NCBI RefSeq assembly: GCF_001270745.1
Contig: NZ_LFXL01000038.1
Span: 33,059 to 97,058, forward strand
From: Jiangella muralis
GTDB taxonomy: Bacteria; Actinomycetota; Actinomycetes; Jiangellales; Jiangellaceae
Reading direction: 5' to 3'
Length of the DNA stretch: 64,000 nt
The notes under the pieces are model-generated. The model was not told where the DNA came from, searched no databases, and was given only the letters and a program-made list of their open reading frames with translations. This document shows positions 46,214 to 54,442 of the stretch, one piece after another; position 1 is the first letter of the stretch; the number at the start of each line of letters is the position of its first letter. The position numbers were made by a program, and so were the translations under genes.

Positions 46214-46974
46214 GCGACCAGCCCCATCGCGCGTTCCAGCAGCTCACACCAGGCCGCGACGCCGGCGGCGGACGGATGCACGCCGTCGGACAGCCAGTCG
46301 CCGGACAGCGCGCCGGCCCAGTCGACGACCACCAGGTTCGGGTGCCGCTCCGCGACCGCCCGCAGCTGGTCGTTCAGCCAGGCCGAGTGGCTGCGGTCGG
46401 CCGAGCGCTGCGTCGCGTCGCCGCGCCGGCGGTCCACGTGGACGGTGAGCCAGTAGACCCGGCGGCCGCCCGCCGCGTCCAGCACCCGCTCCACCTGCCG
46501 CCACCAGCCCAGCGGCGCGAACACGTCGTTCGCGCCGCTGACGACGACGAGGCCGCGGTCCGGGATCAGCCCCGCGTTCTGGACGATCCAGTCCGCCGCC
46601 GGCGCCGTCGGCCGGCCCGGGTGCGCGTTGACGGCGACGGACAGCCCGGACGCCGCGCCCACCCGCGCGGCCAGCTCGTCCACCGTCGCCCGGGCGATGG
46701 AGTCGCCCACGACCAGCAGGCCGTCGCCGTCGCGGACCCGGCGCAGGTGCCGCGGCGTGCTGATGACCGGCGTCAGCTCCCGCCACTCCCCCAGCGCGCC
46801 GGTGCCCGGCACCGTCCGGTCCTCGGTGAGCGCGTGCGGCAGCGGCGCGGCGGCCAGCGGCGCGGGTCCCGCGAGCGGCGCCGCCTGCACCGCGACCGGC
46901 TCCGGCGCGGCACAGCCCACGACCCCGCTGACCAGCAGCGTCAGCGCGCAGGCAGGCAGGATCGAGCGAGGCAT
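46210..46974 (-). CDS. SGNH/GDSL hydrolase lipoprotein
   Basis: 254-residue lipoprotein: MPRSILPACALTLLVSGVVG precedes Cys21 (VVGCAAP). The catalytic Ser is in LLVVGDSIARATV (GDSI motif), the Gly/Asn block is VSGANDVF, and Asp-His are in WLSDGVHPSAAGVAAW. It is a surface esterase or acyl-hydrolase fold. WLTVHVDRRRGDATQRSADR is an added segment. AGGG lies 7 bases upstream of ATG 46974. It is followed by the 40-residue membrane protein and is divergent from an ECF sigma factor. Confidence 0.88.
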   Translation of the reverse strand: MPRSILPACALTLLVSGVVGCAAPEPVAVQAAPLAGPAPLAAAPLPHALTEDRTVPGTGALGEWRELTPVISTPRHLRRVRDGDGLLVVGDSIARATVDELAARVGAASGLSVAVNAHPGRPTAPAADWIVQNAGLIPDRGLVVVSGANDVFAPLGWWRQVERVLDAAGGRRVYWLTVHVDRRRGDATQRSADRSHSAWLNDQLRAVAERHPNLVVVDWAGALSGDWLSDGVHPSAAGVAAWCELLERAMGLVA

Positions 46975-47047
46975 GGCGGGCCCTCCGGTCGCCGGTGCGG
47001 GCCCCCGCCCGCCTCGCTCCGAAGACGGAGTGAGGCGCCGGTTCCGT

Positions 47048-47082
47048 TGCATCGACAAGATCCCTGCCGGACGCTCGATGCA
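47048..47082. promoter_or_regulatory. 8-bp inverted repeat in the SGNH/sigma divergent region
   Basis: TGCATCGA (47048-47055) and TCGATGCA (47075-47082) are perfect complements 19 nt apart, inside the 148-bp gap between the lipoprotein and sigma-factor starts. Direct GTTCCG copies flank it (47041 and 47085). It may be an operator or an ECF promoter pair; nothing more can be said. Confidence 0.4.
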
Positions 47083-47122
47083 GCGTTCCGGGCCGTTCGT
47101 GCGTCCTCGGGTGTGACGACGC

Positions 47123-47635
47123 ATGACTGGAGGCAGGGTGGATCCGGACGAGGACGAGGAGTTCCGGCGATTCATCGCCGGACGGTCGCTGGCGCTGCTG
47201 CGCACCGCGTACGCGCTGTGCGGCGACCGGCACGCGGCCGAGGACCTCGTGCAGGGCGCGCTGGCCAAGCTGTACCGGCGCTGGCGCAAGGTGGACGACC
47301 CCGAGGCGTACGTGCGCCGGGTCATCTACAACGACCAGGTCACCCGGTGGCGCCGGCGGCTGGTGCTGCACGAGGACCCGGTCGGCGACGTGCCGGAGGG
47401 CCCGGCGCCCGACGCCGCCGACCTCGTCGGCGACCGCCTGGACGTCCTGCGGCTGCTGCAGCGTCTGGCGCCGCGGCAGCGCGCCGTCCTGGTGCTGCGC
47501 TACTACGAGGACCTGCCCGAACGGGAGATCGCCGCCCTGCTCGGCTGCTCGACCGGGACGGTCCGCAGCCAGGCGCACCGCGCCCTCGCCCGCCTGCGTG
47601 ACCTCGCCCTCGAACCGACTCTGGACGGAGCCTGA
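47123..47635 (+). CDS. SigE-family ECF sigma factor (module 1)
   Basis: 170-residue ECF sigma factor of the actinobacterial SigE-like (SigE70) type. Region 2: LLRTAYALCGDRHAAEDLVQ and LYRRWRKVDDPEAYVRRVIY. Region 4: LAPRQRAVLVLRYYEDLPER and LLGCSTGTVRSQAHRALARL. ATG 47123 follows a GACGACGC leader. It is 2 bp before a membrane-anchored propeller-like protein that takes the position of an anti-sigma factor. The pair is repeated at 48871-50693. Confidence 0.92.
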   Translation: MTGGRVDPDEDEEFRRFIAGRSLALLRTAYALCGDRHAAEDLVQGALAKLYRRWRKVDDPEAYVRRVIYNDQVTRWRRRLVLHEDPVGDVPEGPAPDAADLVGDRLDVLRLLQRLAPRQRAVLVLRYYEDLPEREIAALLGCSTGTVRSQAHRALARLRDLALEPTLDGA

Positions 47636-47637
47636 CG

Positions 47638-48828
47638 ATGAACGTCGAACACCTGCTGCGCACCGCCGTCGACGACGCGGTCCGGGAGGTGCCGCCCGGT
47701 TTCGCCGACGGCGCCATCCGGCGGGGCCGCCGTTCGCGGCGGCTGGCCCGGGTCACTGCCGGTGGCGGGGCGGCGCTCGTGGTGGCGGCCGCCGCCGTCG
47801 GCGTCGCTGTCGTCGGCGCCGACGACCCGTCCACCGGCGTCGATCCGGCCGGCACTGGCGGCGTGGTCGATCTCGGCACGCTCGCTGCCGGAGCGGCCCC
47901 GGAGGTGCCCTGGTACGCCGACGGCGCCCTCCACTTCGGCTCCGCGTCGACCCCGTACGACGTCACCTGGGACGATGAGGCCGACCAGCCGGTCATCCAG
48001 CGGGTCATCGGCGGCTACGTCGTGTGGACGTGGACGTCCGACCCCGACGACGCCTACGGCTACTCCAGGCTGGCCCTGGTGCCCGACGACGGCGAGCAGG
48101 TCGTGCTGGCCGACGGCCACGTCACCCCGCCGGTGGTCTCGGCAGACGGCGGGCGGATCGCCTGGGGCCTGCCGAACCGGGACTGGGACACTGACGAGCA
48201 GGCCCGCGAGGACGGCCTCACCAGCGTCGTCGTTGTCGCCGACGCCAGCGGCGAGGTCGTGGCCGAGCTACCCGACGCGCCCAGCCCGGGCGCCCAGCCG
48301 ATGGGCTTCCTGGCCGACGGCCGGGTGGTCCTGGACGCGGCGGCGAACGAGGCGTGGGGCACCTACGCCTGGGCGCCCGGCGGTGAGGTCACGCTGCTGC
48401 GCGAGGACCTCGGCGTCCGCGCCACGTCGCCCGACGGGCTCGCCGTCCTGAGCGGCACCACCGGCCCGGAGCAGGTCACCGACCTCGCGACCGGTGCGGC
48501 GCTGTGGCAGCTCGGCAGCGGCTACCACCACCGCTTCTCCCCCGACGGCCGGTACCTGGTCACGGTCGAGACATGGGACAGCGTCGAACGGCCCGATGAC
48601 GTCGTGATCCGCGACGCCCGCACCGGTGCCGAGCTCACCCGCATCACCTTCCGGCGGGCCGAGACGGTGCGCTGGGAGTCGCCCACGGCGGTCGTGATCG
48701 AGGCCTACGACGACCCGGGCGCCACGTTGGTCCGATGCACCACGGACGGCTCCTGCGAGTTGTCCACCGAGATCCGGCCGGCCGACCCCGACCCCGATGC
48801 CTTCGACAGCCCGTACGTCCTCGGGTGA
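47638..48828 (+). CDS. Membrane-anchored propeller-like protein (module 1), possible sigma partner
   Basis: 396 residues: a short cytoplasmic segment (NVEHLLRTAVDDAVREVPPG, basic RRGRRSRR), one helix (about 40-62), then an extracytoplasmic domain of about 330 residues. That domain has propeller-like repeats (VIGGYVVWTWTSDPDDAYGY, VVSADGGRIAWGLPNRD, HRFSPDGRYLVTVETWD, VIRDARTGAELTRI). Two cysteines (VRCTTDGSCEL) lie near the end. The cytoplasmic part is too short for a classic zinc anti-sigma domain. By position it would regulate the upstream sigma factor. It is paralogous to 49362-50693. Confidence 0.75.
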   Translation: MNVEHLLRTAVDDAVREVPPGFADGAIRRGRRSRRLARVTAGGGAALVVAAAAVGVAVVGADDPSTGVDPAGTGGVVDLGTLAAGAAPEVPWYADGALHFGSASTPYDVTWDDEADQPVIQRVIGGYVVWTWTSDPDDAYGYSRLALVPDDGEQVVLADGHVTPPVVSADGGRIAWGLPNRDWDTDEQAREDGLTSVVVVADASGEVVAELPDAPSPGAQPMGFLADGRVVLDAAANEAWGTYAWAPGGEVTLLREDLGVRATSPDGLAVLSGTTGPEQVTDLATGAALWQLGSGYHHRFSPDGRYLVTVETWDSVERPDDVVIRDARTGAELTRITFRRAETVRWESPTAVVIEAYDDPGATLVRCTTDGSCELSTEIRPADPDPDAFDSPYVLG

Positions 48829-48870
48829 GGCCCGGCTCAACGTTTCCGGCCGCGGGCGCGTGTTGACTGT

Positions 48871-49365
48871 GTGACGACGATGGACGAGGACTTCACCGAC
48901 TGGTACGTCGCGCTGCGCCCACGGGTGCTGCGCGCCGTCACCATCGCCGTCGGAGACCGTGACCTGGCCGAGGAGGCCACCGCCGAGGCGTTCGCCCGGG
49001 CGCTGGCCCGCTGGCCGGCCGCCGCGGCGCTGGACTCGCCGGTCGCCTGGCTGCTCAAGGTCGCGGTCAACGAGGCCCGGACGCGCTGGCGGCGAGCCCG
49101 GCTGGAGCGGCGTCACCTGCAGCGGCTCGCCGGGGAGCCGCAGCGGCACGCCCCGGCGGCCGAGCCGCGCGACGACGCACTCTGGACGGCCGTCGCCGCG
49201 CTGCCCGAACGCAGCCGCCAGGTCGTGGCCATGCGTTACGTCCTCGACCTCACGGAACCCGAGATCGCCAGCACTCTCGGCGTCACGCGCGGAACCGTGG
49301 CCTCGACGCTCAGCCGCGCTCGCCGGCAGCTCGCCGCCGCACTGACCCACGAGGAGACGAAATGA
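48871..49365 (+). CDS. ECF sigma factor (module 2)
   Basis: 164-residue ECF sigma factor. Region 2 is RVLRAVTIAVGDRDLAEEAT with AEAFARALARW; region 4 is LPERSRQVVAMRYVLDLTEP with LGVTRGTVASTLSRARRQLA. Start GTG 48871; ATG 48880 is an alternative. TTGACT lies close upstream. The sequence differs clearly from module 1's sigma factor, so duplication is old or the modules were assembled separately. It overlaps its partner gene by 4 bp. Confidence 0.9.
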   Translation: MTTMDEDFTDWYVALRPRVLRAVTIAVGDRDLAEEATAEAFARALARWPAAAALDSPVAWLLKVAVNEARTRWRRARLERRHLQRLAGEPQRHAPAAEPRDDALWTAVAALPERSRQVVAMRYVLDLTEPEIASTLGVTRGTVASTLSRARRQLAAALTHEETK

Positions 49366-50693
49366 TCGACATCGACGACGAGCTGGCCCGCGCGCTGGCC
49401 CGGATCCCGGTCGGCGACCATGCGCCCGTCGAGCACCTGCGGGGCCGCGCCCGCAGGCTGCACACCCGCCGCCGCCTGGCCGCCGCCGGCGCCATCGCCG
49501 CGGTGACGGCCGCGGCGGCCGCCGTCGTCGTGCCGAGCTCGGTGCGCGACGGTGCCGAGCCGCCGGTGACCGACCGGCCGCCGGCCGAGGAACCGGCGCC
49601 GGGGGTGCCGGACGTCGTGCTCGACCTCGGCACCCTCGGTCGTGGTCCGGAGCCGGCAGTGCCCTGGTACGAGCCGGCCGGCACCCTTCATTTCGGCACG
49701 GAGCAGGCACCGCACGTCATCGAGTCCGACTACCCGGCGTTGCGTCGGGTGGACGGTGGCTTCGTGGTGTGGGACGAGCTCAGCGTCGACCAGGCGGAGC
49801 GGTCGCTCGTGTTCGTCCCGGGGAACGGCGGCTACACCGAAGAGATCGCCGGCGGCCCCATCTCGCTGCCGGTGGTCTCGCCCGACGGCATCCGGGTCGC
49901 CTGGGCGGTCAGCAACGGAGACGTGGACACCGGCACCAGCACCAGCACCAGCACCCTGATCGTCGCCGACGCCACCACGGGCGAGGTACAGGAGGAACTG
50001 CCCGGTGTGCCGGGTTCGAGCACCAAGCCGATGGGCTTCCTCGACGACGACACGATCCTCGTCGAGGCCGGGGCCAACACCGTGTCGGGCCTGCACACCT
50101 GGGAGCTGGGCGGAGGGCTGACGCCGTACCGGGACGAGACTGGTGTGGCCGCGGTGTCACCCGCCGGTGACCTGCTCGCGCTGACCGGGGACGCCGGCGG
50201 CGGCATCGACGTGGTCGACGTGGCCTCCGACGCGACGTTGTGGACCCTGCGGGACGGCTACCCCCTCGCGTTCTCCCCCGACGGCCGCTACCTCGCCGTG
50301 GGCACCGAACCGGTCAGGAACTGGGTGACCCCCGAGGATCTCGCGACCGCTCGGCCCGGCGACGTCATCGCCAGAGACGAGCACGAGGTCACCGTCACCC
50401 AGGACATGCTCGACACCGCGGCGCGCTATCCGGACGGCTGGGAGCGCATCGAGCACCTCGTAATCCTGGACGCCCGCACGGGCGCGGAACTGCTGCGGGT
50501 CGAGGGCGAGCTGCCAGAGCTCACGGCGGTGTGGGAGTCCGGCACCAGCGTGGTGTTCGACGCCTACCAGGACAGCGCGGAGGCTGCGCTGGTCCGGTGC
50601 ACCGTCGGGGCGGGTTGCGAGCTGGCCACCGATCCGGCCGCCCTCGACGACGACCCGGACACCTACGACGTCCCGTACCTCCTCGGGTCCTAG
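49362..50693 (+). CDS. Membrane-anchored propeller-like protein (module 2), possible sigma partner
   Basis: 443 residues, same design as module 1: cytoplasmic DELARALARIPVGDHAPVEH with HLRGRARRLHTRRR, a helix at about 40-58, a Pro-rich linker, then an extracytoplasmic domain. Matching landmarks include VVLDLGTLGRGPEPAVPWYE, RVDGGFVVWDELSVDQ, SLPVVSPDGIRVAWAVSN, LAFSPDGRYLAVGTEP and VILDARTGAELLRVEG. The C-terminal VRCTVGAGCELATDP again carries two cysteines, and both proteins end in PYLLG/PYVLG. ATG 49362 overlaps the sigma gene. Confidence 0.75.
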   Translation: MIDIDDELARALARIPVGDHAPVEHLRGRARRLHTRRRLAAAGAIAAVTAAAAAVVVPSSVRDGAEPPVTDRPPAEEPAPGVPDVVLDLGTLGRGPEPAVPWYEPAGTLHFGTEQAPHVIESDYPALRRVDGGFVVWDELSVDQAERSLVFVPGNGGYTEEIAGGPISLPVVSPDGIRVAWAVSNGDVDTGTSTSTSTLIVADATTGEVQEELPGVPGSSTKPMGFLDDDTILVEAGANTVSGLHTWELGGGLTPYRDETGVAAVSPAGDLLALTGDAGGGIDVVDVASDATLWTLRDGYPLAFSPDGRYLAVGTEPVRNWVTPEDLATARPGDVIARDEHEVTVTQDMLDTAARYPDGWERIEHLVILDARTGAELLRVEGELPELTAVWESGTSVVFDAYQDSAEAALVRCTVGAGCELATDPAALDDDPDTYDVPYLLGS

Positions 50694-50698
50694 GCCGG

Positions 50699-50754
50699 CC
50701 ATGATCATCAACCTTCTGTGTCGTCATAGCAGCACAGAAGGTTGATGATCATGG
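50699..50754. terminator. Perfect 22-bp hairpin between convergent genes
   Basis: Arms 50699-50720 and 50733-50754 are perfectly complementary over 22 bp with a 12-nt loop (TCGTCATAGCAG). It fills the gap between two convergent stops (50693 and 50755), so it is well placed as a bidirectional terminator. Its ends (CCATGATCATCAAC) match the outer part of the hairpins at 1780-1829 and 2052-2108. Confidence 0.85.
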
Positions 50755-51825
50755 TCAGTCGCGTAGGGCGAGGTACTGCGTCCGGGCCTCGAAGACGCCG
50801 CGCATCTCGGTGGTCACGCCGGCCATGAACTCGTCGCGGTAGGTGGAGTCGGTGAGGATGGAGATGGCGTAGTAGAGCCCGGTGAACGCCGCCATCCCGC
50901 CGGCCACCCGCAGCAACGTCTCCGACAGCAGCGTGTCGTGGCCGAACAGCGAGATCGTCTGGCTCCACGAGCCGGTCGTGCCGGCCCACGCCTGCCCCAC
51001 CTCCGGCGTCACCGCGAACAGCCCGAACGCGACGAAGAACGCGCCGACGCCGGCGCTGACGACGGAGACCTGCAGGATCTGGCTCACGACGAGCGTCAGC
51101 CCGACGTTGATCCGCTGCCGGCGGGTCAGCGGCCGGGCGTCGCCGTTGAGGTCGTTCTCCAGCTGGCGCACCAGGCCCGGCGCCCGGACGGCGAAGAACA
51201 CCAGGCCCAGCCCGAGCAGGAAGCCCATCACGACCAGTGCGAACGCCCGCGGCATGTTGCCGAACATCTGCCACATCTCGGCGTTGACGAACAGCACCAG
51301 CGAGAAGATCAGCAGCAGTGGCAGCGTCCGGACCAGCCGGCCCAGCGACGCCGCCAGCTCGTCGGCCATGCGGCTGAGCGCCCAGAGCACCGTCGCGATC
51401 AGGCCGTACCCGACCACCAGGTACACCAGCAGCAGGAACACCGAGTTGCCGATGATGATGCCGAAGAACTGCCGCCACTGACCGGAGAAGATCACCGGCA
51501 GCAGCGCCGGGACCAGCACGAACGCCGCCAGCTCGGGCCGTCCGACCTCGCGCGGCAGTTCCAGGAAGCGGCGGCCGCGGACCCGGTTGAGCGCCCCGAA
51601 CGCGGCGATCAGGATGGCGAGCCCGCCGAGCGCGGCCGCCACGTTGAGCAGGACCGGCCACTCCAGCTCGGTCGCGCCGAGCATCTCGCCCAGGAACACC
51701 AGCGCGAGCCACGGCGCCGCACGGGTGAAGATGTCCTCGCTGGCGGTGTAGTCCTCGATGAACAGCGGCAGGCCACTGCGCCGGAACCGGCGCTCGTACT
51801 CGGCGAGATCGTCGCGTGGGGCCAC
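50755..51825 (-). CDS. Polytopic membrane protein of unknown function
   Basis: 356 residues with about eight hydrophobic segments, e.g. PWLALVFLGEMLGATELEW, LAFVLVPALLPVIFSG, IIGNSVFLLLVYLVVGYGLI, ALVVMGFLLGLGLVFFAVRA and VSVVSAGVGAFFVAFGLFAV. The N-terminus (APRDDLAEYERRFRRSGLPL) is cytoplasmic and charged. Residues about 215-240 (GLVRQLENDLNGDARPLTRR) form a charged loop. I recognise no family; a general integral-membrane stress protein is possible. It is divergent from the DUF6328-like gene. Confidence 0.8.
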   Translation of the reverse strand: MAPRDDLAEYERRFRRSGLPLFIEDYTASEDIFTRAAPWLALVFLGEMLGATELEWPVLLNVAAALGGLAILIAAFGALNRVRGRRFLELPREVGRPELAAFVLVPALLPVIFSGQWRQFFGIIIGNSVFLLLVYLVVGYGLIATVLWALSRMADELAASLGRLVRTLPLLLIFSLVLFVNAEMWQMFGNMPRAFALVVMGFLLGLGLVFFAVRAPGLVRQLENDLNGDARPLTRRQRINVGLTLVVSQILQVSVVSAGVGAFFVAFGLFAVTPEVGQAWAGTTGSWSQTISLFGHDTLLSETLLRVAGGMAAFTGLYYAISILTDSTYRDEFMAGVTTEMRGVFEARTQYLALRD

Positions 51826-51911
51826 CTGCCGGACTCTACCGACCGGTCGCGCGGCCGGCGGGCAACCTCACTTGGGCGGGTTTGGGTACGATCCGCCCGA
51901 TAGGAGGTGTC

Positions 51912-52388
51912 GTGGACGAGCCACGGTACACGCGCAACGAGGATCAGGCCGGGCGCTACGACCGGCACTGGAACGAGCTGCTGCAAGAGCTGCGCATCGC
52001 GCAGACCGGCGGGCAGATCCTGTTCGCGTTCCTGCTGACCATCGCGTTCACCTCGCCGTTCCGCGACGCCGACGACTTCACCCACGACGTGTACGCGGTG
52101 ACGATCGTGCTCTCGGCCATGTCGATGGCGCTGCTGATCGCGCCGGTCTCGTTCCACCGCATCGTGTTCCGGCAGGGACTGCGCGACCGGATGATCCCGC
52201 TGGCGTCGCGGATGACCGCGGGCGGGCTGGCGCTGCTGATGCTGGCCGTGTGCGGCGGGCTGCTGCTGGCGCTGGACGTCGTGCTGGCGCGCTGGCTGGC
52301 GATCACCGTCGACGGCGTGGCGCTACTCTGGTTCATCGTGTTCTGGTACGTGATTCCGGCCCGGGTCCGCGCACGGAGCGCGTCTTGA
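51912..52388 (+). CDS. DUF6328-like four-helix membrane protein
   Basis: 158 residues. A charged N-terminus (DEPRYTRNEDQAGRYDRHWN) leads into the conserved ELLQELRIAQTGGQILFAFL. Further helices are VYAVTIVLSAMSMALLIAP, GLALLMLAVCGGLLLALDVV and ITVDGVALLWFIVFWYVIPA. GTG 51912 has AGGAGG 5 bases upstream, so the longer frame is not used. Function unknown. Its TGA overlaps the TTG start of the next gene. Confidence 0.85.
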   Translation: MDEPRYTRNEDQAGRYDRHWNELLQELRIAQTGGQILFAFLLTIAFTSPFRDADDFTHDVYAVTIVLSAMSMALLIAPVSFHRIVFRQGLRDRMIPLASRMTAGGLALLMLAVCGGLLLALDVVLARWLAITVDGVALLWFIVFWYVIPARVRARSAS

Positions 52389-53260
52389 CCCTCGTCCACC
52401 ACCGGCACGACGGCGACGGCTGGATCGACTGCGCCTGCGGGCAGCGGCACTGGGGCCGGTACGGCGCGGCCGGCCTGCTGCTGGTCGACGACGAGCGCGG
52501 CGTGCTGCTGCAGCACCGGGCGCACTGGAGCCACCACGGCGGCACCTGGGGCGTGCCGGGCGGCGCGCGGTCGTCGGCCGAGACCGCGCTGGAGGCGGCG
52601 CTGCGCGAGGCCGCCGAGGAGGCCGACGTGCCGCCCGACGCCGTCCGGCCCAGCCACGCCTGGATCGAGGACCACGGCCCGTGGTCCTACACGACGATCG
52701 TCGCGCGCGCGTCGCGGCCCGTGGACGGGCGGGCGGCCGACCCGGAGAGCCTGGACATCACCTGGATCCCGGTCGACGACGTCGCGGCGCTGCCGCTGCT
52801 GCCGGCGTTCGGGACGATGTGGCCGCGCATCCGTGCGGCGGCGCCGTCGGACCTCGTGCTGGTGGTCGACGCGGCGAACGTGGTGGGCTCGCGGCCGGAC
52901 GGCTGGTGGCGCGACCGCGTCGGTGCGACCGCCCGGCTGCGCGACGAGTTGCGGGGGCTGGCGCCGGTGCCCGCGGCGGCGCTGGAGCTGCCGGCGGCGC
53001 AGTGGTGGCCGCGCGTCACGCTGGTCGCGGAGGGCCGGGCCCGCGGCGTCGAGTCGCTGGACGACGTCACCGTCGTCGACGCGCCCGGCAGCGGCGACGA
53101 TGCCGTCACGGCCGCCGTCGCCTCGGCCGTCGCCGAGCGCCCGCACGACCACGTCGTCGCGGTGACGGCGGACCGGGAGCTACGCACGCGGGTCGGTGCG
53201 GCCGGCGGCCGCAGCATCGGCCCGTCCGCCCTGTTCGAGCTGGCCCACCGCGGCCGCTGA
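52385..53260 (+). CDS. Fusion of NUDIX hydrolase and NYN/YacP-like RNase domain
   Basis: 291 residues. The NUDIX half (about 24-150) starts RYGAAGLLLVDDERGVLLQH and holds the Nudix box (G.ARSSAE with REAAEEADV). The C-terminal half (about 155-291) opens DLVLVVDAANVVGSRPDGWW, the start of a PIN-like NYN/YacP nuclease, and ends VVAVTADRELRTRVGAAGGR with a further acidic residue. The start is TTG 52385, the only codon that fits, coupled to the DUF6328 stop (TTGA). The fusion suggests a role in nucleotide or RNA clean-up; substrates unknown. Confidence 0.85.
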   Translation: MTLVHHRHDGDGWIDCACGQRHWGRYGAAGLLLVDDERGVLLQHRAHWSHHGGTWGVPGGARSSAETALEAALREAAEEADVPPDAVRPSHAWIEDHGPWSYTTIVARASRPVDGRAADPESLDITWIPVDDVAALPLLPAFGTMWPRIRAAAPSDLVLVVDAANVVGSRPDGWWRDRVGATARLRDELRGLAPVPAAALELPAAQWWPRVTLVAEGRARGVESLDDVTVVDAPGSGDDAVTAAVASAVAERPHDHVVAVTADRELRTRVGAAGGRSIGPSALFELAHRGR

Positions 53261-53265
53261 GCGGC

Positions 53266-53341
53266 ACAGACACAGTTCTGAAGAGATCCTGAAGACCGCG
53301 AGTCGTTCCCTGGTCGAGGCGGCCGATCGGCCGCCTCGACC
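53266..53341 (+). promoter_or_regulatory. Duplicated leader with a 30-bp perfect palindrome
   Basis: The leader of the first secreted protein contains GACACAGTTCTGAAGAGAT with a repeat CTGAAGA, then a perfect 30-bp palindrome at 53312-53341 (GGTCGAGGCGGCCGA and its complement). A near-copy precedes the second gene (from about 53853), but there the palindrome is perfect only over 14 bp (CGGCCGATCGGCCG, 53908-53921). It may be an operator or an mRNA hairpin controlling both genes. Confidence 0.7.
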
Positions 53342-53360
53342 TCCATCGGAAGGGAACGAC

Positions 53361-53834
53361 ATGCCCCGGCTACGTCCGCACCGACTCACGGCGCTCCTCA
53401 CCGCGATGCTCGGCCTGGCGCTCCTGCACCTCGGCGCCACACCGGCGTCGGCCCAGCCCGACAGCGCCGCATCGCCGCAGGTGGCCGGCTGCGTCGGCGC
53501 CTCGTTCTCCAAGACCCTCCGCAACGGGGAGGCGATCTGCAACGGCAACTACCTGGTCCGCATGCAGGGCAACGGCGACCTCGTCCTGCGCGTGATCTCC
53601 ACCGGCCGGGCCTGCTGGACCAGCGGCACGGCGGGCATCTGGTCGAACGACGCCTACGCGATGTTCATCCAGAACCCCCTCGGCGACCGGCCGTACGTCG
53701 ACATCTTCCAGGTGTCGAAGGGACGGATCGGGCGCATCCTCGGCGCGCACACGCAGTACAACCACGGGACCAACGCCAACGTCAACAGCAAGGGCGAGTT
53801 CTGGGTCGGCTACCGGCGGGTGGCCTCCTGCTGA
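53361..53834 (+). CDS. Small secreted four-cysteine protein, bulb-lectin-like (copy 1)
   Basis: 157 residues. The Sec signal is HRLTALLTAMLGLALLHLGA with cleavage after ASA. The mature part has VAGCVGASF, AICNGNYLVRMQGNGDLVLR and GRACWTSGTAGIWSNDAYAM, and ends VASC. YLVRMQGNGDLVLRV resembles the QxDxNxVxY repeat of GNA-type (bulb) lectins, but only one repeat is plain. GAAGGG precedes ATG 53361. Next to a close paralogue at 53951. Possible sugar-binding or inhibitor role. Confidence 0.75.
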   Translation: MPRLRPHRLTALLTAMLGLALLHLGATPASAQPDSAASPQVAGCVGASFSKTLRNGEAICNGNYLVRMQGNGDLVLRVISTGRACWTSGTAGIWSNDAYAMFIQNPLGDRPYVDIFQVSKGRIGRILGAHTQYNHGTNANVNSKGEFWVGYRRVASC

Positions 53835-53950
53835 CCCTGCCGTGAGCGGCGCCGACACAGTTCTGAAGAGATTCTGAAGATCGCAAGTCGTTCCCTGGAC
53901 GAAGGGTCGGCCGATCGGCCGCCTCGACCTCCACAGGAAGGGGGGACGAC

Positions 53951-54421
53951 ATGCTCCGCATTCGTCCTCGCAGCCTCACCACCCTCCTCACCGCGATGCT
54001 CGGCCTGGCGCTCCTGCACCTCGGTGCCGTGCCGGCGTCAGCCCAGCCCGACAGTGCCGCCTCGCCCCGGGTGGAGGGGTGCGTCGGCACCTCGTTCGCC
54101 GGGACGCTCGGCAGCGGGAAGGCGATCTGCAACGGCAACTACCTGGTGCGCATGCAGGGCAACGGCGACCTCGTCCTGCGCGTGATCTCCACCGGGCGGG
54201 CCTGCTGGACCAGCGGCACGGCGGGCACCTGGTCGCACGACGCCTCCGCAACCTTCCACAAGAACATCTGGGGCCGGCCGTACGTCGACATCAACAAGAC
54301 GTCGCAGGGACGCATCGGGCGCGTCGTCGGCGCGCACACTGCCACCACGTTCGGGACCAACGCCAGCATCAACAGCAGGGGCGAGTTCTGGATCGGCTAC
54401 AAGAATGTGGCCTCCTGCTGA
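53951..54421 (+). CDS. Small secreted four-cysteine protein, bulb-lectin-like (copy 2)
   Basis: 156 residues, a tandem paralogue of the preceding gene. The signal peptide core (LLTAMLGLALLHLGA), the block CNGNYLVRMQGNGDLVLRV and RACWTSGTAG are identical, while PLGDRPYVDIFQVSKGRI becomes WGRPYVDINKTSQGRI. All four cysteines are kept. ATG 53951 follows GGAAGGGGGG. The leader is also duplicated, so the whole unit of about 590 bp was copied. It is convergent with ku across 22 bp. Confidence 0.75.
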   Translation: MLRIRPRSLTTLLTAMLGLALLHLGAVPASAQPDSAASPRVEGCVGTSFAGTLGSGKAICNGNYLVRMQGNGDLVLRVISTGRACWTSGTAGTWSHDASATFHKNIWGRPYVDINKTSQGRIGRVVGAHTATTFGTNASINSRGEFWIGYKNVASC

Positions 54422-54442
54422 ACCCGTCCGCACCGGCGGCCG

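Noticed and set aside
49925..49960. Short ACC-AGC repeats as a tandem repeat or CRISPR-like array
   Set aside because: They only code for a Thr-Ser stretch (TSTSTST) inside the propeller protein.
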